Positions 37,491 to 43,990 of a stretch of DNA of 46,356 bases are shown here, piece by piece (the stretch's first letter is position 1; each line of letters opens with the position of its first letter). The notes under the pieces were generated by a model, which saw only the letters and a list, made by a program, of their open reading frames with translations, was not told the DNA's origin and ran no database searches. A program made the translations under genes and the position numbers. This DNA is from a virus. The stretch is from positions 1-46,356 of IMG/VR virus record IMGVR_UViG_3300046321_000063; one strand, given 5' to 3'.

Positions 37491-38171
37491 TCAACTTATC
37501 TCTTTTGGTGTAACATCAATAATAGATTGTCTAGCTACATCTTTAGCACTACTACCATTATTAATTTGTTGCATCTGTGCAGAAGCTAATTGTCTTAATG
37601 TTTCTTTTAAATCTTTAAGATCACTGCTATCTTTAGTACCGATCTGTAATTCAATCTGTTTTGTTTCTGGTCTCTTTAAATGTGTTAATAAACTATTAGC
37701 TGCATCACATTTTACTTTATCAGACTTAGCTGTAAACATAAGATCAGCTTGAACATTAATAGCTTGCTGGTATATATTAGCATTTAAAACATGAACAGGT
37801 ATTAGTGTTTGATCCAGAATAAGATTAACTAACTTATTTTTATTATAAGCAGCAACATAAGAAGATATATCTTTATCTGATACACCTTCTGCTATTAAAT
37901 TCTGGTATCTTTCTGGGAATGTAAGTTTATAACTATCTTTATTACTATACCCTAATATCTTATAACTAACATATTTCACAGCATTAAAATAATCTAATAC
38001 TTTAAACTGACCATCTCTTACTACTGTTGAATAAGATACAAAGTTATTTCTAATTTCTTCTGCTACAATAGGATTATCAGATACTTCATTAAATAATCTT
38101 ACAAACTCATCATTAATATGTAACTTAACTTGTGTAGGTAAAGATCTTTCAATATCTTCTTTTGACAACAT
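37491..38171 (-). CDS. terminase small subunit candidate
   Basis: A 226-residue helical protein and the first gene of the minus-strand late block, directly before the large terminase. N4 has a protein of this kind at the same place (gp69). The N-terminal half includes LNEV-type helices and the segment YQNLIAEGVSDKDISSYVAA, which could be a DNA-binding helix-turn-helix; the C-terminal part is a probable coiled coil (LKDLKETLRQLASAQMQQIN). It would recognise the packaging site. The start has AGGAAAATTATT upstream. The assignment rests on position and architecture. Confidence 0.65.
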   Translation of the reverse strand: MLSKEDIERSLPTQVKLHINDEFVRLFNEVSDNPIVAEEIRNNFVSYSTVVRDGQFKVLDYFNAVKYVSYKILGYSNKDSYKLTFPERYQNLIAEGVSDKDISSYVAAYNKNKLVNLILDQTLIPVHVLNANIYQQAINVQADLMFTAKSDKVKCDAANSLLTHLKRPETKQIELQIGTKDSSDLKDLKETLRQLASAQMQQINNGSSAKDVARQSIIDVTPKEIS

Positions 38172-38222
38172 ATAATAATTTTCCTATACTATTTAAGTTA
38201 GTATTACTCAACAGGAAAAATA
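38172..38222. promoter_or_regulatory. divergent promoter region between late block and right-hand genes
   Basis: Fifty-one AT-rich bases separate the first late gene (minus) from the first right-hand gene (plus), so at least one promoter in each direction is expected nearby. The 12-mer TTAAGTTAGTAT (38193-38204) is repeated exactly at 21677-21688 upstream of another minus-strand gene. AGGAAAA in both directions supplies ribosome binding sites. No clear bacterial -35/-10 pair can be assigned by eye. Confidence 0.45.
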
Positions 38223-38573
38223 ATGCAAGTAGATTTACAAACACTCATAAAATATCAAGGTAACTATTTAAATGGAGTATCACATTTCTTAAGAGAATTA
38301 GCTTATGAACCAGAACTAAAAGATATTATAACATATATCTTTCTTGAACCAAACAATAAGACATTATCCTTAGTACATACTGATACAAAAACTTATTCTG
38401 ATAAACTATTATTTAATATTCCCATTGATTTGTTTTCACTAAATAATGTTATAACATCATACAATTTATTTTACAAAGATAAAGATAAAGTGGTATCATT
38501 ATTTGATGGACAAGGATTTATCAAACTATCATTTATAGAATATATAAGGAATCTCATTAATGAAACCAAATAA
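38223..38573 (+). CDS. hypothetical protein, first of right-hand cassette
   Basis: A 116-residue soluble protein with mixed helix and strand and no recognisable motif. The ATG follows ACAGGAAAAAT. Its end overlaps the next gene by 14 bases. It contains FLEPNNK, and the third gene of this cassette contains LFEPNNK in a similar strand context, which may indicate distant relationship or simply a common turn. The cassette of four genes reads away from the terminase block and ends at a strong terminator. Confidence 0.7.
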   Translation: MQVDLQTLIKYQGNYLNGVSHFLRELAYEPELKDIITYIFLEPNNKTLSLVHTDTKTYSDKLLFNIPIDLFSLNNVITSYNLFYKDKDKVVSLFDGQGFIKLSFIEYIRNLINETK

Positions 38574-38799
38574 ACTTACAGAATACAAATCTATTAAAGA
38601 TTTAAAAATTAACACACCTTATTTATTTTACGGTAAAAATAAAAAAGGAGGTACATTCTATTCTACAGGTTATATCTCTGAAGAGGAATTATACGACCAT
38701 AATCCAAAGAACATAAAGAAAGAAATGAAAGTTAGACTAGATGCAGATATGTACTCTAATCCACCAGAGGTAACTCATTATTTAGAACTAGAGTATTAG
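38560..38799 (+). CDS. hypothetical protein, 79 residues
   Basis: A small basic protein that overlaps the preceding gene by 14 bases and follows AAGGAATCTC. The sequence begins with a YKSIKDLKINTPYLFYG segment followed by GGTFYSTGYISEEEL, suggesting a compact beta-sheet domain. No family recognised. Second gene of the 38223-39354 cassette. Confidence 0.65.
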   Translation: MKPNKLTEYKSIKDLKINTPYLFYGKNKKGGTFYSTGYISEEELYDHNPKNIKKEMKVRLDADMYSNPPEVTHYLELEY

Positions 38800-38822
38800 T
38801 TAATTATCATAGTAAAAATATA

Positions 38823-39098
38823 ATGATCCATACAAAACAATATATGAAACAAAACTATAACTGCACAGTTAAGTTAAAGAATAGTAATCTTATCCTTTTT
38901 GAACCAAACAATAAAGAACAAGAATCTGCTGATAGAATTATTAATACATTACCTAGTAGAGATATAGAAAATATTATTGTTTGTGGATTTACTAAAGATG
39001 GGTTACCATTCTATAATCATTCATTAATGAATAAGTCTATATTAAGTCTTATACTATTTAACGTACAAGAATATATTAAAGATTCATTATTGGAGTAA
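38823..39098 (+). CDS. hypothetical protein, 91 residues
   Basis: A small protein whose ATG at 38823 has only a weak purine stretch upstream (AGTAAAAATATA). It contains the heptamer TGATCCA over its start and FEPNNK around residue 30. No motif recognised. Four bases separate it from the following GTG-started gene, so coupling is likely. Confidence 0.6.
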   Translation: MIHTKQYMKQNYNCTVKLKNSNLILFEPNNKEQESADRIINTLPSRDIENIIVCGFTKDGLPFYNHSLMNKSILSLILFNVQEYIKDSLLE

Positions 39099-39102
39099 TA
39101 CA

Positions 39103-39354
39103 GTGTTACAAGATGAAGATGTAAAAACTATAATAAACATTGATTTTAATAAACTATCTGAGTTTAAAGATTATCTATTATCCTATGACATACATAATTA
39201 TATCTTAGATATTAATGATGGTTATAGATTAATAATCTACTACAATTATAAAATATTTACCTACTCAAAAATATCCATTAAAAGTAATATTATGTTGTTG
39301 CAATTAACTCATGTTGAACCAGTAAAACAATTTGATAATATTTACTGTTTATAA
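39103..39354 (+). CDS. hypothetical protein, 83 residues, GTG start
   Basis: Starts at GTG 39103; TGGAG lies at proper spacing and no in-frame ATG occurs near. The sequence is rich in Ile, Tyr, Asp and Asn, with alternating hydrophobic pattern (NYILDINDGYRLIIYYNY) that suggests beta strands. Last gene before the terminator at 39410-39441. Function unknown. Confidence 0.6.
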   Translation: MLQDEDVKTIINIDFNKLSEFKDYLLSYDIHNYILDINDGYRLIIYYNYKIFTYSKISIKSNIMLLQLTHVEPVKQFDNIYCL

Positions 39355-39409
39355 TTAATAATGTATGTTAAGATAATTTATTCTCCTAGATTGTTATGGA
39401 TAAACTTCT

Positions 39410-39441
39410 ACCTAGTAAAATAAATTACTAGGTATTTTTTT
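39410..39441 (+). terminator. rho-independent terminator after right-hand cassette
   Basis: A perfect 9-bp stem (39410-39418 with 39425-39433; arm ACCTAGTAA), six-base loop, then A and seven T (39435-39441). It ends plus-strand transcription from the 38223-39354 genes and insulates the early region that follows. Confidence 0.88.
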
Positions 39442-39603
39442 GTGTGAAATCTATATAATATAGTGATAAGTATAGAGTGTAAATATCTAATATTTTTTAT
39501 TATTAATTTTCTATAGAATATAGGTTTATATGCAGAGTGTTCCTCCTAGGGAGGTATATATACAAATAAATTATATCCCCCCCCCTATACATCGTATAAC
39601 ACA

Positions 39604-39623
39604 GTATGCAAGCATACCAGTGG
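39604..39623 (+). promoter_or_regulatory. vRNAP-type hairpin promoter candidate 1
   Basis: Perfect inverted repeat GTATGC-AA-GCATAC (39604-39617), then four bases CAGT, then GG at 39622-39623. N4 virion RNA polymerase promoters are small hairpins closed by GC pairs, followed by four bases and a GG start, with the loop centre about 11 bases before +1; the geometry here is the same, so +1 would be 39622. The second candidate at 40098 shares the loop, the spacing and the downstream GTGG-Y-AAT-N-AT. It sits 34 bases before the ATG at 39656 and its ribosome binding site. Confidence 0.7.
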
Positions 39624-39655
39624 CAATCATGCCTAACAATATAGGAGAACATACC

Positions 39656-39964
39656 ATGTCAGGTATCTTTAAATCATTCCAATCTACAACTGTACAGACT
39701 CTTACATCAGTTGGATCAGCATTCAATATGATCAATGATGGAATCACTATGGCAGCAAATGTCATAGAACGTCATAAACATAGTCAGCTTGTAAATAAGC
39801 AAGCAGACATTGATACTCTTGTCACCAATCATCGTAAAGAATTGGTAGCAACAGTACAACAAACATACAAAGAAGTCCTTGATTTAAAAGAAAAAGAACA
39901 AAATACTTTTAACATGGCACTAGAACTTCTACAATTCGATGAACTTCTACGCATCAAAGCCTAA
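39656..39964 (+). CDS. first early protein, unknown function
   Basis: A 102-residue protein starting at ATG 39656, chosen because AGGAG lies about 9 bases upstream and the hairpin promoter candidate would start transcription at 39622; an in-frame ATG at 39530 would lie before that start. The protein is helical: an amphipathic N-terminus (SGIFKSFQSTT), a middle helix (MAANVIERHKHSQLVNKQA), then a charged coil (KEVLDLKEKEQN). Codon choice is less AT-biased than most neighbours, with several GTC, CTT and CGC codons, suggesting strong expression. It is a single-gene unit closed by a terminator 12 bases later. No family recognised. Confidence 0.75.
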   Translation: MSGIFKSFQSTTVQTLTSVGSAFNMINDGITMAANVIERHKHSQLVNKQADIDTLVTNHRKELVATVQQTYKEVLDLKEKEQNTFNMALELLQFDELLRIKA

Positions 39965-39975
39965 ACATATACTAA

Positions 39976-40008
39976 AGACTAGAGAGCAATCTCTAGTCTA
40001 ACTTTTTT
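39976..40008 (+). terminator. rho-independent terminator after first early gene
   Basis: A perfect 10-bp stem (39976-39985 with 39990-39999; arm AGACTAGAGA) capped by a GCAA tetraloop (GNRA type), followed by AAC and six T (40003-40008). The left arm begins inside a repeated block, CTAAAGACTAGA (39972-39983), which recurs at 41197-41208. Confidence 0.9.
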
Positions 40009-40097
40009 AACACATAACACATTGGATAGTATATAGATTGCGTAAGTAAGCTATTTATCTAGTGTATCTTAAAGATTATCTATGTGTCATCATTGTT

Positions 40098-40117
40098 GTC
40101 AGCAAGCTGACTTGTGG
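40098..40117 (+). promoter_or_regulatory. vRNAP-type hairpin promoter candidate 2
   Basis: Perfect inverted repeat GTCAGC-AA-GCTGAC (40098-40111), then TTGT, then GG (40116-40117), the same layout as the candidate at 39604. Conserved between the two: GT at the 5' edge, GC-AA-GC at the loop, AC at the 3' edge, then two variable bases and GTGG, Y, AAT, N, AT. The arms differ but remain complementary, which is compensatory variation. A start at 40116 gives a 62-base leader to the gene at 40178. Confidence 0.7.
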
Positions 40118-40177
40118 TAATAATAATTTACCTTACTGCAAATATAATTAACAACATATAACAACAGGAGAATATAT

Positions 40178-40342
40178 ATGTTACATTATGAAACAACAAT
40201 CCAAGAAGATAGATCACTGGTTCAAACTCATTTGAATCTATCTCGTAAACCTATACCAGAACCAGATCATATCAGTGATGTTATAGAACAAGCAATTACA
40301 GATATACAAACAATCCTTAAAGGAGATATGTATGCAAAATAA
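40178..40342 (+). CDS. early small protein, 54 residues
   Basis: Short gene with a strong ribosome binding site (ACAGGAG, spacing about 7) before ATG 40178. It encodes a soluble acidic peptide (MLHYETTIQEDRSLVQTHLN at the start, ending DIQTILKGDMYAK). First gene after the second hairpin promoter candidate, so it is likely a very early product. It overlaps the next gene by 11 bases. No known family. Confidence 0.65.
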   Translation: MLHYETTIQEDRSLVQTHLNLSRKPIPEPDHISDVIEQAITDIQTILKGDMYAK

Positions 40343-40451
40343 TAAAATTCCAGTAGAACTTGTACAAAACTTATTATCAACTGAACCAGAAGATGAAGCA
40401 TATTCATCAGACTTTGGATCAGATAATCAATCAACAAATGAAAGTAAATAA
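40332..40451 (+). CDS. early small protein, 39 residues
   Basis: ATG 40332 follows AAAGGAGATAT, a strong ribosome binding site located within the end of the preceding gene. The peptide begins MQNNKIPVELVQNLL and ends in a disordered acidic Ser/Asp/Asn tail. It stops two bases before the next ATG, so the three small genes form one unit. The size makes the call tentative, but the ribosome binding site and exact packing support it. Confidence 0.55.
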   Translation: MQNNKIPVELVQNLLSTEPEDEAYSSDFGSDNQSTNESK

Positions 40452-40452
40452 C

Positions 40453-40656
40453 ATGAACAAACAATTATTAATAACAACAGGAATTACAATATCATTAGTA
40501 TTAATAGTAGCTTACAATGTAATAAATTACTTCTCATTACCAGAAGTACATACAAACAGTTATGGTGATTGTATCAGAGTAATTAATCATTCTGATACAA
40601 AATATGATTGTGAAAATATGCCAGATAAATTCATTAATTATGTGGTTCAAATATAA
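40453..40656 (+). CDS. early membrane-anchored protein, 67 residues
   Basis: Start chosen at ATG 40453 (two bases after the preceding stop); the longer frame would need a TTG inside the neighbouring gene. Residues 4-28 (QLLITTGITISLVLIVAYNV) form one membrane segment or signal anchor. The remaining 40 residues carry two cysteines (GDCIRVIN and YDCENMP), possibly a disulphide in the periplasm. An early membrane protein could act in superinfection exclusion or host takeover, but this is speculation. The terminator at 40675-40698 ends the unit. Confidence 0.65.
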   Translation: MNKQLLITTGITISLVLIVAYNVINYFSLPEVHTNSYGDCIRVINHSDTKYDCENMPDKFINYVVQI

Positions 40657-40674
40657 GTAAAATATCAGCTAAAG

Positions 40675-40698
40675 CACATATATAATTATATGTGTTTT
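40675..40698 (+). terminator. terminator after second early unit
   Basis: A perfect 8-bp stem (40675-40682 with 40687-40694; arm CACATATA), TAAT loop, followed by TTTTGTGGTGTTTTA. The stem is AU-rich, so it is weaker than the others and may allow read-through to the gene at 40752. Confidence 0.65.
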
Positions 40699-40751
40699 GT
40701 GGTGTTTTATAATACCAATCAATAACTCAGCTATATCTCAGGAGAAATTAT

Positions 40752-41174
40752 ATGGCTTACATTTCAAAAACAAACAGAACAGCAGACATCAATAAAGCAT
40801 TTAACATATTCAATACAGAAGATGTTAAACCAACAACTGAACCAAAGAATAACATTTGGTTAAATATTGGTATCATAACAATGGTAGAGAATGAAGATGG
40901 AATAGAAGAAGAACAATTCATTAGTTTACCAATTAATATATCATTAGATATGATTCAAAACTCTACTAATTATAAATATTTAATGAGTGGTAAATCTTTA
41001 TCACCATTGAGTGTTAAAAAGAGAAATCTTATTAAAGCAATCGAAAAACAAATGTCAACTTTAGACAATAATAATCCAACTTATGATTCAAAATTGAATG
41101 TACAATTCTACAAAGAATTACCAAAAGAAGCTCAAATTATTGAAAATGAAGATGAATTTATTGATCTAATTTAA
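40752..41174 (+). CDS. conserved-looking early protein, unknown function
   Basis: A 140-residue acidic protein with a strong ribosome binding site (CTCAGGAGAAA). The segment NIWLNIGIITMVENEDG followed by EEEQFISLPINISLDM looks like a small beta-sheet domain, and the C-terminus is acidic (IENEDEFIDLI). It stands alone between two terminators (40675-40698 and 41248-41285), so it seems independently controlled. No promoter hairpin of the type seen at 39604 and 40098 is visible before it; it may be reached by read-through. Confidence 0.7.
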   Translation: MAYISKTNRTADINKAFNIFNTEDVKPTTEPKNNIWLNIGIITMVENEDGIEEEQFISLPINISLDMIQNSTNYKYLMSGKSLSPLSVKKRNLIKAIEKQMSTLDNNNPTYDSKLNVQFYKELPKEAQIIENEDEFIDLI

Positions 41175-41194
41175 GCTCAACTTTATATATCAAA

Positions 41195-41354
41195 ACCTAA
41201 AGACTAGATTTTTAATATTTTACAAAAATACCTAAACATACACTAAACAACAACATAGAGAAATCTGTGTTGTTGATTTTTTTTTGTAAAAACAGATAGT
41301 AACCTAAAGATTAACACCTTAAATTTATAAAAAAATACCTAAAGGATACCTAAA
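41195..41354 (+). repeat. ACCTAAA direct repeats upstream of the RNAP1 unit
   Basis: Five copies of ACCTAAA occur in a 182-base gene-free stretch: 41195, 41230, 41302, 41337 and 41348, all on the plus strand, the first two 35 bases apart and the last two 11 bases apart, immediately before ATG 41357. Two longer blocks recur from 39960-39983: CTAAAGACTAGA exactly (41197-41208) and CCTAAACATAYACTAAA with one difference (41231-41247). Possible binding sites for a phage regulator or polymerase cofactor. Confidence 0.6.
41248..41285 (+). terminator. terminator upstream of RNAP1 unit
   Basis: A perfect 8-bp stem (41248-41255 with 41268-41275; arm CAACAACA), with a 12-base loop that can pair further (AGA/TCT), followed by nine T (41277-41285). 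It separates the gene at 40752 from the RNAP1 unit, which must therefore have its own promoter between 41286 and 41356 or depend on anti-termination. Confidence 0.85.
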
Positions 41355-41356
41355 GA

Positions 41357-41893
41357 ATGGAAACAATCTCACTAGAAGAACTTATTAATCTATTATCGAA
41401 TGATGGATATGATCCATATGCTAAATTAACATACACTCGTAAAGGTACAACTTATGAAATAGATAATACAGATAATTTTAATTGGTACATTAAAGAATTG
41501 GTAGAACATAAAATGAATACATATAAATTAGATAAATTAGTTATGTTTTTAAAAAGTGAAACAAAATTCTTTAAACATATTCCTTGGGACAATAAAATAT
41601 TTATTAAAAATATTGATCCAATACATTTAACTATGATTAATCGAGAGTTAATAGATAAAGAATTTACAACAAGAACTTTAATAAAAGAATACTGTAAAAA
41701 AGTATTTACACCTATTACAGCACTTGATTATTTAAAAGAACATGATCCAACATTAGAAATATCTGTTAGTTTAATGGACGCAAAAAATGAACATATTCTA
41801 AATGTTACATCAGTAGATTTAGCTGATGTATTATTTAAACATAAATTAGAGTTAGAAGTAGATAAAGCATTAGAATCATACAACTGGGAGTAA
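41357..41893 (+). CDS. protein encoded before RNAP1, unknown
   Basis: A 178-residue soluble protein with mixed helix and strand, many Lys, Asp and Glu residues and no enzyme motif. The start ATG is preceded by CCTAAAGA repeats and only a moderate ribosome binding site (AAAGGATACCTAAAGA). Five bases separate it from RNAP1, so the two are probably co-translated and may act together. In N4 the second polymerase needs extra factors to find promoters; this is a candidate by location only. Confidence 0.7.
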   Translation: METISLEELINLLSNDGYDPYAKLTYTRKGTTYEIDNTDNFNWYIKELVEHKMNTYKLDKLVMFLKSETKFFKHIPWDNKIFIKNIDPIHLTMINRELIDKEFTTRTLIKEYCKKVFTPITALDYLKEHDPTLEISVSLMDAKNEHILNVTSVDLADVLFKHKLELEVDKALESYNWE

Positions 41894-41898
41894 ATAAT

Positions 41899-42675
41899 AT
41901 GGACAATGAATTAGAACAACTATTTGATAACAGACTTAAATTTAAATTATTATTGGATACATTAAATAATCCAGATTTAATATCTTATTTAAAAGATAAT
42001 AATATACCAGAGAAATTTGGTCTTATGTTATTGGTTCAGATGAACTTATTTGAGATAGCTAATATAGAAACACTTGTAGGTGTATTACAGACACAATGTG
42101 ATAACATACAAGAATGTGCTAATCTATTAGAACAAGCAATAGAACTAGATCTTGTAGATTATAATGGTGATTGGTTCATTGTAAGACATAAATTCAAACC
42201 AGATTTATTACAGAAAGTTAAATCATTAATATATCCATTACCAATGACTACTGAACCAGTAACATTAAAAACTAACAATGATAGTGCATATAGTTATATT
42301 GGTTCAGAAAGTGTAATACTCAAACCTAAATTAAATTATCATAATAATGAAGTATGTTTATCTCATCTTAATAAAATGAATAAGATTGCTCTTAGTATTA
42401 ATAATATTAATAAGACTAAAAATAAAGTTAAACCAAAGAAAGACGATACACAGTTAAAAGTGAACCAGAAACAACAAAGACTTAATAAATTTATGTCTGA
42501 AGTTAATGATGTTTATAGTCATCTTATGATGCAAGGTAATAAGTTTTATCTAGCACATAGATATGACAAACGAGGTAGAATATATTGTTCTGGTTATCAT
42601 ATAAATTATATGGGAAATGAGTATCAAAAATCAATAATTGAATTATTTAATAAGAAAGTAATCAAAGATGAGTAA
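41899..42675 (+). CDS. RNA polymerase II subunit 1 (N4 RNAP1 type)
   Basis: A 258-residue protein whose C-terminal part matches the T7 RNA polymerase region around the DxxGR motif: YLAHRYDKRGRIYCSGY, with Asp223, Gly226 and Arg227, followed by GNEYQKSIIELFNKK, which aligns with the T7 segment after DWRGR. The first 150 residues would be the N-terminal domain. It ends shortly after this motif, just where the N4 enzyme is split into two polypeptides, and its size is near the N4 subunit (about 269). It would pair with the protein encoded at 44705 to transcribe middle genes. It overlaps the next gene by eight bases. Confidence 0.88.
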   Translation: MDNELEQLFDNRLKFKLLLDTLNNPDLISYLKDNNIPEKFGLMLLVQMNLFEIANIETLVGVLQTQCDNIQECANLLEQAIELDLVDYNGDWFIVRHKFKPDLLQKVKSLIYPLPMTTEPVTLKTNNDSAYSYIGSESVILKPKLNYHNNEVCLSHLNKMNKIALSINNINKTKNKVKPKKDDTQLKVNQKQQRLNKFMSEVNDVYSHLMMQGNKFYLAHRYDKRGRIYCSGYHINYMGNEYQKSIIELFNKKVIKDE

Positions 42676-42922
42676 ATTTATAATAAATCTAATAACAACT
42701 GTTTTAGCTAGTTTTGTATTAGCATATTTGTTTATAGGATTAACAAATTGTTTTTATTGGTTTACTTTTCAGTATTTACCTTATGTAATAAATTTTACAG
42801 AAAGTAAACCTGTTAGTTTTATAGCTTTGTTAAAATTTACTTTAATAGAAAGTATAACGGTAACACCTATAATAACTGTTGTAATGTTAATGATGGAATA
42901 TAAATCAAATAAGGATAAATAA
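42668..42922 (+). CDS. small membrane protein in the RNAP1-RNAP2 cassette
   Basis: An 84-residue protein with two hydrophobic segments (about 5-28, FIINLITTVLASFVLAYLF; and about 50-76, FIALLKFTL through IITVVMLMM), and a short charged C-terminus (EYKSNKDK). Its ATG overlaps the end of RNAP1 by eight bases. Neither holin nor exclusion role can be told from sequence. It is the first of six genes that separate the two polymerase subunits. Confidence 0.7.
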   Translation: MSKFIINLITTVLASFVLAYLFIGLTNCFYWFTFQYLPYVINFTESKPVSFIALLKFTLIESITVTPIITVVMLMMEYKSNKDK

Positions 42923-42923
42923 T

Positions 42924-43352
42924 ATGGGAGCAGGTTGTTACTATACAAACAAATACTATGATAAAGATAACCATGAACAGTATGTTAAAGCTGTATGGTT
43001 AGATATTGATCCAGAAGATGAATATGATTATTCTGATCAAATGAGTAATCTATTTCATGATTTAAAATCAATATTAAATGTAGTTTATAGTGATGATAAA
43101 GATTATGAAATTCAAACCTTATTATATAAAATATCATTTGAATCAACATATTATGGAGATGGTATCATTATTAAACAAACGTGTTTATTAAATGATGCAG
43201 ACTATCTTGAACCAAATGAAATAAAACTAAGAAACTTAGCAAACTATAACTTTGAAAAGAATTATTATTCAATGATTAATAAACTTTGTAAACTTGGTTA
43301 TAAGTTTAGAATAGCAACAAGTAATTACACGTCAGGAGAATATCAACTATGA
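42924..43352 (+). CDS. hypothetical protein, 142 residues
   Basis: A soluble acidic protein beginning MGAGCYYTNKYYDKDN. The middle has DIDPEDEYDYSDQM, a strongly acidic helix start, and the C-terminal part KLCKLGYKFRIATSNYTSG looks like a compact alpha/beta end. The short N-terminal GxGCYY with tyrosines is reminiscent of other small phage proteins but no family can be named. It overlaps the following gene by four bases (ATGA). Confidence 0.65.
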   Translation: MGAGCYYTNKYYDKDNHEQYVKAVWLDIDPEDEYDYSDQMSNLFHDLKSILNVVYSDDKDYEIQTLLYKISFESTYYGDGIIIKQTCLLNDADYLEPNEIKLRNLANYNFEKNYYSMINKLCKLGYKFRIATSNYTSGEYQL

Positions 43353-43990
43353 TAGACAGAAATAAAATAACTTATAAATTAAAATTTTATACAAATTCAT
43401 TAATTGATAATAAAATTTTTAATTTTACAACAAAAGAGTTTGAACCAATATGTTATAACCCATTTGATTTTAATATAATTAAAACTAGAATAGATCATAT
43501 TTGTTTTTCTGATACTTTAATTAATTCAGATGAAATAGGATTCAATACTATTGGAGAAGTTATTAATAATCCTAGTCACATATTATTTAAAATAGATTAT
43601 TGTTATGAAACATTAAAAATATTTAATCAGAATAATATATACCTTTTAGATTCTAAAGAAGATCAAAAAATATTAGATAATTTAGATGGTATATTAACAT
43701 CTAATATTACTAAAACATTACCTCTAACATATATTTTTAAAAAGTATCTTATATTAACAAAAAATAATATAATAAAGAAATTTTTAGATGTATATACTAT
43801 GTATAGTGATCTCTATATTTCTGATCTCGAAGAGTATTTAGATAAAACTAAGTGTTTAGAATATATCTTAGACAATGTAATTTTCTTTGTAAAACCTTTT
43901 AATAATTTTAATAATAATGAATACTATTTAATAATAGATAAAAAAACTTATACATATAATGAAATAAAAGGATTAATTAATAATGAATGA
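43349..43990 (+). CDS. hypothetical protein, 213 residues
   Basis: A very AT-rich gene (many Ile, Asn, Lys, Phe and Tyr codons). The protein is soluble with alternating strands and helices, and shows repeated FxxxxF/NxxLIxx-type patterns but no catalytic signature. The start lies within an ATGA overlap and GTCAGGAG upstream gives a good ribosome binding site. Part of the cassette between the polymerase subunits. Confidence 0.65.
   Translation: MIDRNKITYKLKFYTNSLIDNKIFNFTTKEFEPICYNPFDFNIIKTRIDHICFSDTLINSDEIGFNTIGEVINNPSHILFKIDYCYETLKIFNQNNIYLLDSKEDQKILDNLDGILTSNITKTLPLTYIFKKYLILTKNNIIKKFLDVYTMYSDLYISDLEEYLDKTKCLEYILDNVIFFVKPFNNFNNNEYYLIIDKKTYTYNEIKGLINNE

Larger units (their letters stand above)
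39355..39655. other. non-coding junction region (probable genome-end or early leader region)
   Basis: About 300 bases without a convincing gene. A frame opening at 39530 runs into the gene at 39656 but lacks a ribosome binding site, encodes a Pro-rich unlikely N-terminus, and overlaps hairpins, so I treat it as leader. Contents in order: a rho-independent terminator (39410-39441); an AT-rich stretch; a 13-base perfect hairpin, CCTCC-TAG-GGAGG (39542-39554); a run of nine C (39577-39585), rare in so AT-rich a genome; and a hairpin promoter candidate (39604-39623). In N4 the late end and early end of the linear genome would meet here, so terminal repeats may lie in or near this stretch. That is inference. 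Confidence 0.5.

Noticed and set aside
4223-38171. Plus-strand frames of 60-150 codons within the minus-strand late genes
   Set aside because: They are complementary-strand shadows with unlikely compositions (Ser/Leu/Phe-rich), no ribosome binding sites, and they lie within genes identified by motifs.
39361-39423. 20-codon frame beginning ATG 39361
   Set aside because: It lacks a ribosome binding site and runs into the terminator stem.
39530-39655. N-terminal extension of the gene at 39656, giving a 144-residue protein from ATG 39530
   Set aside because: No ribosome binding site, Pro/Ile-rich unlikely sequence across a hairpin and a C9 run, and the predicted transcript start (39622) lies after this ATG. 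The ATG at 39656 has AGGAG at good spacing.
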